Shown: piece by piece, positions 28,144-35,617 of the stretch | Numbering within the stretch: position 1 is the first letter of the stretch | Layout: each line of letters begins with the position of its first letter | Assembly (NCBI RefSeq): GCF_003977685.1 | Contig: NZ_RYZH01000011.1 | Location: 78,805-142,804, forward strand | Origin: Tautonia sociabilis | Lineage (GTDB): Bacteria; Planctomycetota; Planctomycetia; Isosphaerales; Isosphaeraceae | Reading direction: 5' to 3' | Length of the DNA stretch: 64,000 nt | Translations under genes and position numbers: made by a program | Notes under the pieces: model-generated | Told to the model about the DNA's origin: nothing | Seen by the model: the letters and a program-made list of their open reading frames with translations, nothing else | Databases searched by the model: none

Positions 28144-30450
28144 TTATCGCACCGGAGGGGGGGTGGCGACGATGCCGATCTCCCGGGCCAGATCGCTTCC
28201 CTTCATGCGGTGGGCGGCGTCGTGTGGACAGGCGTAGACGCAACTGGGTTGGCCGTCGAGCTCCCGGCAGAGGTCGCAGGTGGTGGCCTTCTGCTGGAGC
28301 ACGGGGACCTTACGCCGGAGTTCCTCGTCGAAGACGTTCTGCCCGGTCGGGAACGGGTGCATGTTGATGTTGCCGTAGGGGCAATTCTCGGCGCACTTGC
28401 CGCAGCCGATGCACCAGTCCTCGATGATGATCTCCAGCGACCCCCGGCGGCGGATCGAGTTGACGGGGCAGCCGACCATGCAATAGGGGTCGAGGCAGGA
28501 GCGGCAGGAGCTGGCGACGAGGAATCGGTCGAACCGCAGTCCCTCCCGGATCAGCCGGGTGACGCCGCCATGAGAATCGGCGCAGGCCTTGGTGCACTCG
28601 TCGCAGCGGGTGCATTTCTCCAGGTCGAGGACCAGCACGCTCTGGGCGTTCATCAGCCCCTGCTGGAGGAAGTCTCCGAGGGAGTCCTCGTTGACCTGCC
28701 GGAGCATCCGCTCGTTCTGCTTGAGGATGGTGATGGCGTAGTCGATGAACGATTTCTGGACGGAGGGGAACTGCTCGAGCAGCAGACGGAAATCCTCCCC
28801 CTTGATCTTCACTAGGTCGACGTGGTCGAGCGCCGTGCAGGTGGCGGTGCGGATGCCGGGGGGAGCGAGGTCCCGGATCTCGGGGATGTGGCCCATCAGG
28901 CCGATCTCGCCGAACGACTTGCCGGGTCCGAAGTAGGTGAGGACGAACTCTCCCCCGGGGCGCTCCTGGGAGACTTTCACGAAGCCGATGCGGATGAGGT
29001 AATAGGCGTCGGCCGGGTCTCCCTGGCGGAAGATGACCTCGCCGTTGTTGACCCGGACGAGATCGACTCGGGGACGGAGGAACTCGACGAGCTTCTTGAA
29101 CTCGTCCTCGTTCTTGACCATTCGGGCGAAGACGGTGGCGCCCCGGAGGTGGTTGTCGAGCGCGTTCTGGCGGTAGCGCTCGTCGAGCTGGGCCTTGGAG
29201 AACTTGCCGCGTTGGAGGATGTACAGGACGTTGCGGCCGACTTCCAGCAGCGTGCAGTCGGTCTGGGCGACGACGGTGGCCGATCGGGGATAGGAGCTCA
29301 TGCAAGCCATCTCGCCGAAGATGGCGCCGGGGCCCATGGTGGCGACGGGCTTGTCGTAGCGGAGGACGACGGGGGCGTCGATGGAGATGAACTCGGTGTC
29401 CATCTCCTCGTCGCGGCGGTCTTCCCCCCGGCCGGCGAGCAGGCTGTTGCGCACCAGGGCGAAGGGGTTCCAGGAGCCGGCTCCGCGGTGGTTCTTCACG
29501 TGTTTGAACGGGGAGCTGATGAAGATCTCGACCTCACCGTCCTCGATGTAGTAGGCGGTGGCGTCGTAATCCCCCTCCCGGCAGATGACGTCCCCCTTAC
29601 GGAAGTGCTTGCGGACGACGGCTCCTTCGTTGAAATCGAGAAATGCCTTGGAGACGCCGGTGAAGAGCGGGTGCGCCGCCAGCTCCTCGGCCGGGACAGT
29701 GCCGGCGGGGGGGCGGGAGAGGACATGGTGCTTGCTCAGCAGGGCGCCGGTGGGGCAGGAGATCATGCACTCGCCGCAGGCGACGCAGGAGGAGTCTCCC
29801 ATCGGGTCGTCGAGGTCGAAGGCGATGCGAGTCTTGTAGCCCTTGCCGGTGCGGCCGATGACGTGGTTGTTGCGGATGTCGTTGCAGGCCCGGATGCAGC
29901 GGTCGCAGAGGATACAGGCGTTGTGGTCGACGGCGATGACCATTGACGACTCGTCGATCGGCTTCTCGCGGCGGGATCGGGAGAAGCGGGGGTTCTCGAC
30001 GCCGAGCCGCTCGGCCAGCTCGATTAGCTCGTCGTTGCCCTCGCCCCGGCTCTGGCCTTGCTTGGTCAGGCGGGCGGCTCGGGCGGCCTCGGGGTCGGGG
30101 TAGTCGGCCAGGAGCAGTTCGGTGAGCATGGAGACGGCGTTGCGGACGCGATCGCTCGTCTCGTGGGTTCGCACCTCCATCCCCTCGGCGACCTCGCGCT
30201 GGCAGGCGGGGGCGAGGCGGAATTCCTGGCGGCCGTTGACGCTGACGTCGACGGTGCAGACACGGCAGACGGCCACCGGGGTCATGTGCTCGCGGTGGCA
30301 GAGGATGGGAATCGGGTTGCGGTCGCCCGCCTGCTTGACGAAGGCCCGGGTGGCCGCGTCATAGATGGTCGTGCCCGCTGGGACCGAGACCTTGCGGCCG
30401 TCGATGGTCAGCGAGACGGGAGGGGCGCCGTTGCCGTTGGCCGAGCTCAT
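28144..30450 (-). CDS. HoxU-like Fe-S protein fused to two cNMP-binding domains and a ferredoxin module
   Basis: The protein has 768 residues. It has (1) a HoxU/NuoG-type [2Fe-2S] domain with C51, C62, C65 and C83; (2) a segment at 113-150 where relatives bind a His-Cys3 [4Fe-4S] cluster but all four ligands are absent; (3) two [4Fe-4S] sites, C179/182/185/189 and C222/225/228/232; (4) a cyclic-nucleotide-binding domain at about 262-415 with a canonical phosphate cassette FGEMACMSSYPRSAT (378-392); (5) a second such domain at about 440-565 with a less canonical cassette (FGEIGLMG at 513); (6) an NrfC/DmsB-like C-terminus with four [4Fe-4S] sites (C613 to C741). The start lies 18 bp after the HoxEF gene. 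It probably passes electrons from the NADH-oxidising partner through seven clusters, gated by a bound nucleotide or other ligand; that regulation is inference. Confidence 0.9.
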   Translation of the reverse strand: MSSANGNGAPPVSLTIDGRKVSVPAGTTIYDAATRAFVKQAGDRNPIPILCHREHMTPVAVCRVCTVDVSVNGRQEFRLAPACQREVAEGMEVRTHETSDRVRNAVSMLTELLLADYPDPEAARAARLTKQGQSRGEGNDELIELAERLGVENPRFSRSRREKPIDESSMVIAVDHNACILCDRCIRACNDIRNNHVIGRTGKGYKTRIAFDLDDPMGDSSCVACGECMISCPTGALLSKHHVLSRPPAGTVPAEELAAHPLFTGVSKAFLDFNEGAVVRKHFRKGDVICREGDYDATAYYIEDGEVEIFISSPFKHVKNHRGAGSWNPFALVRNSLLAGRGEDRRDEEMDTEFISIDAPVVLRYDKPVATMGPGAIFGEMACMSSYPRSATVVAQTDCTLLEVGRNVLYILQRGKFSKAQLDERYRQNALDNHLRGATVFARMVKNEDEFKKLVEFLRPRVDLVRVNNGEVIFRQGDPADAYYLIRIGFVKVSQERPGGEFVLTYFGPGKSFGEIGLMGHIPEIRDLAPPGIRTATCTALDHVDLVKIKGEDFRLLLEQFPSVQKSFIDYAITILKQNERMLRQVNEDSLGDFLQQGLMNAQSVLVLDLEKCTRCDECTKACADSHGGVTRLIREGLRFDRFLVASSCRSCLDPYCMVGCPVNSIRRRGSLEIIIEDWCIGCGKCAENCPYGNINMHPFPTGQNVFDEELRRKVPVLQQKATTCDLCRELDGQPSCVYACPHDAAHRMKGSDLAREIGIVATPPPVR

Positions 30451-30468
30451 CGGGGGATCGCTCCTCGG

Positions 30469-32244
30469 TCAGACCATCGTTTCGAAGGCGGAGAACTCGC
30501 GGACGGGGGGCCCTCCCCGCCGATCGAGGTACGCATCAACATCGTCGGGGAAGTATTTGACCAGGGACAGCAGAGGGTTGGGCGCCACTTGGCCAAGCCC
30601 GCAAATGGACGTGAGGATCATCGTCTGCCCGAGCGAGGAGGCGAGGTCCAGGTGCTCCCGGTCGAGCTGTCCGGCTTTCAGAGCCCGGAGCATCTCGACG
30701 AGCTTCTGGGAGCCGATCCGGCAGGGGACGCACTTGCCGCAGGACTCGTTGCGGAAGAACTCGGTCAGGTTCAACGCCAGAGCGACGAGGTCGGCCTGCT
30801 CGCCGACGGCGACGAACGCGGCGCCGAGCATCCCCTCCATGCCTCGGAGGACGTCGGGGTCGAGGGGCAGGTCGAGGATGTCGAAGAAGGCGCCCCCCTC
30901 CGGGAGGTACTTCTCGACGAATGTCTTGGGGAGGGCGTTGCGCGGGATCAACGTCGGCAGGAAGCCGCCGGAGGGGCCCGAGGGGGCGATCGCTTTCAGT
31001 CGCTGCCCGCCGGCCATGCCGCCGGCTCGGCGGTAGACGAGGTCGCGGACGGTGATGCCGAAGGGGACCTCGTAGACGCCCGGATCGCGGACGTCTCCGG
31101 AGATGGAGCAGAACCAGAGCCCCTGGCCGCCGTTGACCCCCTGGTCGCGGTACCAGGCCCCGCCGTTGAGATAGATGGCGGGGGTCCACATCAGGGTTTC
31201 GACGTTGTTGATGATCGTCGGCTGATTGAACAGACCCTTGACGGTGGGGAAGGGGGGCTTGTTGCGGGGCTCGGCGCGGCGGTCCTCCATCGCCTCGAGC
31301 AGGGCGCTCTCCTCGCCGCAAATGTAGCCGCCGGGGCTGACGAAGACTTCGACGGGGAAGGAGAGGCCGGAGCCGAAGATGTCGTCGCCGCAGGCTCCCC
31401 GGGAGCGGGCGTCTCGGATGGCCTCCTCGACCGCCTCGATCTCCTCGTGGTATTCGTGGCGGATGTAGATATAGCCCTTCGTCGCTCCGGCGGTCAGGCC
31501 GGCGAGGACCATGCCCTCGACCAGCAGGTGGGGGGCGCGGCGGAGGAGCTCGCGGTCCTTGAAGGTGCCGGGCTCGCTTTCGTCGCCGTTGCAGACGACG
31601 TACTTGGTGTCGGATTGCTGGGAACGGACGGCGGCCCACTTGATGTGGGTCGGAAAGCGGGCGCCTCCCATGCCCCGGAGGGTCGATTCCTTGAGGGACT
31701 CAAGCAGGGCGTCGATCCCGAGCAGAGCGCCCGAGGCGGGGTCTCGGGTGGCGACCAGCTTCTGAACCGCCTCGTAACGGGGGGTGCCGCCGTAGGGGTC
31801 GATCTTCCAGCCCTGGGGGGAGCGGTCGGCTCGCTGGTGGGGCAGGGGGTCTCGGGCGACCGCCGAGTGGATGCGGGAGCGGAGCTGAGGCTCGGTCAGT
31901 CCGTAATAGACCTGGTCGTTGATCAACACGGCCGGAGCGTGGTCGCACTGGCCGAGGCAGGAGACGCCGTCGACGTGGACGGACTTGCCGGTGGGGTCAA
32001 TCTCGTTGGCCAGCGCCTTGAGCCCCTGCCGCAGCGGCTCGGCGCCTCGGAGGCAGCAGGAGACGTCCCGGCAGACCAGCACCTCGACGTCGGCCCCCTT
32101 CTTGAGCTTGAAGTGGGGGAAGAAGCTGGCGACCTCGTGCAAGCGGTGCAGCGGCACGCCGAGCCTTCGGGAGAGTTCCTTCAGCTCGTCGGCGGGGAGG
32201 TAGCCGAAGCGCTTCTGCAGGGCGTTCAGTTCCTGGACGAGCAT
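30469..32244 (-). CDS. NADH-oxidising HoxE-HoxF fusion (NuoEF-like diaphorase)
   Basis: This 591-residue protein begins with a NuoE/HoxE thioredoxin-like domain (1-130) whose [2Fe-2S] ligands are C58, C63 (or C64), C96 and C100. The NuoF/HoxF part (150-575) follows, with the NADH-binding GMGGARFPTHIKW (191-203), the FMN loop NGDESEPGTFKD (219-230), the SLBB-type region and the [4Fe-4S] ligands C502, C505, C508 and C548. The reaction would be NADH oxidation through FMN to iron-sulfur clusters in the cytosol. The E-F fusion and the following HoxU-like gene recall the diaphorase part of bidirectional NAD-hydrogenases, but no hydrogenase subunits (HoxY/HoxH) are present. The ATG at 32244 is the first in-frame Met of the domain. 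The 148-bp gap to the upstream cytochrome gene may hold an internal promoter. Confidence 0.93.
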   Translation of the reverse strand: MLVQELNALQKRFGYLPADELKELSRRLGVPLHRLHEVASFFPHFKLKKGADVEVLVCRDVSCCLRGAEPLRQGLKALANEIDPTGKSVHVDGVSCLGQCDHAPAVLINDQVYYGLTEPQLRSRIHSAVARDPLPHQRADRSPQGWKIDPYGGTPRYEAVQKLVATRDPASGALLGIDALLESLKESTLRGMGGARFPTHIKWAAVRSQQSDTKYVVCNGDESEPGTFKDRELLRRAPHLLVEGMVLAGLTAGATKGYIYIRHEYHEEIEAVEEAIRDARSRGACGDDIFGSGLSFPVEVFVSPGGYICGEESALLEAMEDRRAEPRNKPPFPTVKGLFNQPTIINNVETLMWTPAIYLNGGAWYRDQGVNGGQGLWFCSISGDVRDPGVYEVPFGITVRDLVYRRAGGMAGGQRLKAIAPSGPSGGFLPTLIPRNALPKTFVEKYLPEGGAFFDILDLPLDPDVLRGMEGMLGAAFVAVGEQADLVALALNLTEFFRNESCGKCVPCRIGSQKLVEMLRALKAGQLDREHLDLASSLGQTMILTSICGLGQVAPNPLLSLVKYFPDDVDAYLDRRGGPPVREFSAFETMV

Positions 32245-32392
32245 GGGGCACCGCCTGAGGGGTTGACGCCGGGCCTCCGACCGGAGGGGAGGGGCGGCGA
32301 TCCGGATCGATCGGTGAGGGGGCTCGTGACCTGGGGGGCCTCGGCCTCCCCGGGCGAGGACCCGGACGGGAAGCCGATCGCCCCGGATCGGG

Positions 32393-34111
32393 TCATTCGG
32401 ACGGGGGGGACGGCCCGCCCGACAACGGAGCGCCGGCCGAGCCTCGCAAGAAGGCCTCGACCGACCGGCGCTGCTCCTCGTCGACCTGACGGGCGAGGGC
32501 GCCGATGCCCTGGAGCGGGGCGTCTCCATTGTGGTAGCGGTGGCATTCGACGCAGTCGGACCTCGCCCCGCCGCGGACCAGTTCCCCTCGAGCGTACTCG
32601 GCGGGCCCGTGGCAGTCGCGACAGGAGGAGGCGGGGGCCAGCAAGATGTCATCGCTGACCTTCGAGTCTGTCGCGCCGCCGTGGCATTGCGAGCAGTCCA
32701 CGGCGCGGTGGGCGACGTGAGAGAACCTGGCGTGGGGGAACCAGACCTCGGGGACCATCGGCGGCCGGACCGTCCAGCGTGAGGGGTCGGCGCCGGCGGT
32801 GGCGTCGTAGGAGTGGCACTCGGTGCAGGTCTGGGTGCCGAGGTAGAGGGTGGCCTCGGCCTGCCGGATCCGGTCGGAGAGGGCATCGCCGACGGTTTCG
32901 GCCCCCCGACGATCGGGCCCGGGAAGGCGATTGTCGGCGTCGGAAAGCAGTGTCCGGATGGCGTCGATGGCCTGGGATTCGACCTGGGCGTCGGCATCCG
33001 GATCAGGACGATCGGCGGGGAGATCGAGGCGGGAGCGGTCGGTGTCGAGCAGCTCGGCGGCGAACGCCTGCTCGAGCAAGCGGCGGAGCTCTCCCGGCTG
33101 CGCGCCGTGGGGGATCGCCAGCGGCGGCCTCCCCGGCCCGGGGACCCCGACGGTGAGGGGATGGCAGGCCCGGCAGTGATTTTCATACGAGACGGGGAGC
33201 ATGTACTCCCCGGTCGATCGGGAAGGAATCGCTCCGTCTCCCCCGGACGGGGTCCAGCCCGAGGCGGGGAGCGGCCGGTCGCCGGCATCGAGCAGATGGC
33301 AGGAGTCGCAATCGAGCCGAACCGGGGTGTCGATCGGGGTGCTGGTGGTCTGGCCGTACCGGGAGCGGTCCTCGGGAGAAAGATCCGCGAAGGTGAAGTT
33401 GCAGTCGATGCCGACGGCCAGGTGCATCGCGTGGTTGAACTTGAGGTTCGAGGGATCGTCGGGCGAGTCTCCGGAGTCGGACAGCCGGCCGAGCAGAGGG
33501 CCTCGGCCGTCGGGGGAGGGGACTCGGACGCCAAAGTCGGGATGGTCGGCGAAGCTGGCCACGTCGACGTAGAGCGGGCCGTCCTCAGGGGGGCCGCCCT
33601 GGATGGCGTGGGGCAGGTCGGAGTGGCAGACGGTGCACTGATGGTCGGGCACTCGGTTCAGGTCGGCGTCCCGGCCTCGGTGGTCGCGGTGGCAGCCGCC
33701 GCACGACTCGGTGAGCGAGGAACGCTGGTTCGCGTGGTGCGCCGGCCCGGTGTGGCAGGAGGAGCAGCGCTGGTCGGAACCCGACAGGCGGGACGACCCT
33801 CGGGAGGCGAAGGCGGCGCCCGACTTGATCGGCTCGAAGGGGGTATGGCAGGCCTGGCAGTCATCTTCCCACATCGCATGACCGCCCCAGACCGGGCCGT
33901 GGGAGACGCGGCTGTCGGCGCGATCACCTCGGAGCAGGCGCCCGCCGTACCACCAGCCGAGGGTGAGAATTGGGGCGAGTGCGACCAGCACCAACCGGAG
34001 GCGGCCCATCCCGTCGCGCGTCTTGTAGTAGTTCAACGGGATGCGAGCCGCCCGCTGCTTGCCGGACGGCCGGCGCGGGGAGGACCCCGTTGGGTTCGGA
34101 TACTCCGCCAT
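32393..34111 (-). CDS. Membrane-anchored decaheme c-type cytochrome
   Basis: This 572-residue protein has ten CXXCH heme-attachment motifs, in order CQACH, CSSCH, CGGCH, CTVCH, CDSCH, CRACH, CTECH, CSQCH, CRDCH and CVECH. A basic cytoplasmic N-terminus precedes a single helix (RLRLVLVALAPILTLGWWYG, about residues 37-56), so the heme domain should face the periplasm. Extra histidines such as those in HHAN, HDHRGR and NHA can serve as distal ligands. It lies 23 bp after the cytochrome b-like gene on the same strand, and the two may form a quinone-to-multiheme conduit like other cytochrome b plus multiheme c pairs. The direct partner and electron direction cannot be read from sequence. Confidence 0.92.
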   Translation of the reverse strand: MAEYPNPTGSSPRRPSGKQRAARIPLNYYKTRDGMGRLRLVLVALAPILTLGWWYGGRLLRGDRADSRVSHGPVWGGHAMWEDDCQACHTPFEPIKSGAAFASRGSSRLSGSDQRCSSCHTGPAHHANQRSSLTESCGGCHRDHRGRDADLNRVPDHQCTVCHSDLPHAIQGGPPEDGPLYVDVASFADHPDFGVRVPSPDGRGPLLGRLSDSGDSPDDPSNLKFNHAMHLAVGIDCNFTFADLSPEDRSRYGQTTSTPIDTPVRLDCDSCHLLDAGDRPLPASGWTPSGGDGAIPSRSTGEYMLPVSYENHCRACHPLTVGVPGPGRPPLAIPHGAQPGELRRLLEQAFAAELLDTDRSRLDLPADRPDPDADAQVESQAIDAIRTLLSDADNRLPGPDRRGAETVGDALSDRIRQAEATLYLGTQTCTECHSYDATAGADPSRWTVRPPMVPEVWFPHARFSHVAHRAVDCSQCHGGATDSKVSDDILLAPASSCRDCHGPAEYARGELVRGGARSDCVECHRYHNGDAPLQGIGALARQVDEEQRRSVEAFLRGSAGAPLSGGPSPPSE

Positions 34112-34134
34112 GCTGCCCCCACCCTTCCCTTCGC

Positions 34135-35133
34135 TTACCAGTATTTGATCGCGACGTAGATGTGGATGATCATCAGCGCCACCAGGGCGATCGACATCGG
34201 CAGGTGAACCAGCAGCCAGCCGTGGAGCCAGCCGTGGAGCCGGGCCTGGTGGTCGTGCTGGCGGCGCTGGTCGCAGGCGGCGGCCAGCGCGTCGACCGTC
34301 GGGTGGGCCTTCGGGTCGAGCTGGGTCTTCAGGTCTCGAAAGATCGCCTCGGCCCGGTGCCGCTGGGCGAGTGGGGAGCGGGACGAGCCGCCGGACTTGA
34401 GGTAGGGGAGCACCTCGTCGTAGAAGAAGACCCGGAGAGGCTCCGAGCCGGGGACCGGGGCCGAGGGGACACTGGTCTGGAGGACGGTCCCCTGCACCCG
34501 GCCGGCGGTCCGGAGGGCGCCGACGACCACGTAGGAGGGATTGGCGGTCTGTTCCTCCTCCTCGTCGGAGTCGATTCCCTCCTCACCGTCGGGGGAGAAG
34601 CGATCGCGCTCGTCCTCGGTCGGGCCGCAGGTGGCCTCGACGAGCCGGCGGGCCTCGATCCGGGTGAGCCGGCCAATCCGGCCGATCTGCGAGTAGATCG
34701 TTTCGGCCGGGACCTCCTCGAGCATTCGTCGGGGCAGCAGTTGCTGGAGGACGAGGCCCCAGGCACCACTGAGGACCACCGCCACCAGGAGCACGGTGAG
34801 CACCGTGCTCAGCGAACCGCCGAGGTGGAAACCGCTGTGGAAGATCAACAGCGGCAGGGTGATCAGCCCGAGCCAGATGTGCCCGGCCAACCAGATCCGG
34901 ACGCGCCCGATCCGCCAGGCTCGCTTCTTCTTGCGGGGCCAGAGCAGGAACTCGAAGAGGATCAGCACGCCGCCAACGACCCCCAGCGTCAGTCCGACCG
35001 CCGTGCTCCCGCCGGGCCACTCCCCGAGGCGGAACCGCTCAACGACGAACCAGGCGCCGAGGCCGGCGAGGATCGCCAGGGCGAGCACCACCCACGGGAG
35101 GTGCTGGGCCCTGAATTCCCGATTCAAGAGCAC
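34135..35133 (-). CDS. Cytochrome b-like membrane protein
   Basis: This 332-residue protein has about five transmembrane helices (about 12-33, 43-65, 82-102, 109-131 and 305-330), with a long acidic soluble loop at about 135-290 containing GIDSDEEEEQ. Histidines sit within the helices in heme b-like positions: GHIWLGLITLPLLIFHSGFH between helices 3 and 4, and HGWLHGWLLVHL with LMIIHIY in the last helix. This suggests a di-heme b-type cytochrome. A local 15-bp duplication codes for the HGWLHGW doublet. It is the first gene of the string that continues with the decaheme cytochrome, HoxEF, HoxU-like and sthA. I cannot place it in a named family from memory, so the heme role is inferred from histidine placement and the neighbour. 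Confidence 0.75.
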   Translation of the reverse strand: MLLNREFRAQHLPWVVLALAILAGLGAWFVVERFRLGEWPGGSTAVGLTLGVVGGVLILFEFLLWPRKKKRAWRIGRVRIWLAGHIWLGLITLPLLIFHSGFHLGGSLSTVLTVLLVAVVLSGAWGLVLQQLLPRRMLEEVPAETIYSQIGRIGRLTRIEARRLVEATCGPTEDERDRFSPDGEEGIDSDEEEEQTANPSYVVVGALRTAGRVQGTVLQTSVPSAPVPGSEPLRVFFYDEVLPYLKSGGSSRSPLAQRHRAEAIFRDLKTQLDPKAHPTVDALAAACDQRRQHDHQARLHGWLHGWLLVHLPMSIALVALMIIHIYVAIKYW

Positions 35134-35617
35134 GTTCAGGGTCCTCCTCGGGCGGGTCGATGGGCGGGGACCGACCGAACCTCCAGTGTCGGCCAGGTCG
35201 TCGCATCAAATCGGTTCGGATCCGTTGATCCCGGGCGGATGGGGTCGATTCAAGTCGAGTCGAGTCGAGTCGAGTCGGTTCGAACTTGAGATCGCCCCGG
35301 GACCTCGAGCGAGACGACAGTGTCTCGGCGATCGATCGGAGGAACCTCGGGACGAACACTACCCTCGAGGGCCGAGAAAAGCACATCCCGAGCTAATCAA
35401 GGATGTCCTAGCATTGGATTGCCGCCCCTGTCAACATGCTGTCGAGCGATCGGGCCGGTGGAATCGTTTCGTCGCGGAACCGGGCCCGATCGCTTGCGAC
35501 CGGGCTTAACGTCTGGCAAGTTCATGTTGGCCGCGAGCCCGGCGATCGAGCGTTGGGGAGGTCGGCCCGTCTCCACCAGGCCGTCGGCGGCCGTCTCGTC
35601 TCGAGGACCCGACCACG
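35134..35617. other. Divergent promoter region between cytochrome genes
   Basis: 484 bp between the divergent cytochrome b-like gene and the pentaheme gene. It must hold both promoters. The only distinct feature is a pentanucleotide repeat; TAATCAAGGATGTCCTAGCAT near 35395-35415 is an AT-richer patch that could hold a -10 box. Confidence 0.5.
35253..35277 (+). repeat. Five copies of AGTCG
   Basis: A 25-bp perfect pentanucleotide tandem repeat (AGTCG x5) lies 120-145 bp upstream of the cytochrome b-like start, in the divergent promoter region. Its copy number may vary between strains. Confidence 0.85.

Noticed and set aside
30469..33534. A single 1021-codon protein covering HoxEF and upstream sequence
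   Set aside because: The part beyond 32244 overlaps the decaheme cytochrome gene in another phase and is low-complexity; the HoxE domain starts at the ATG at 32244.
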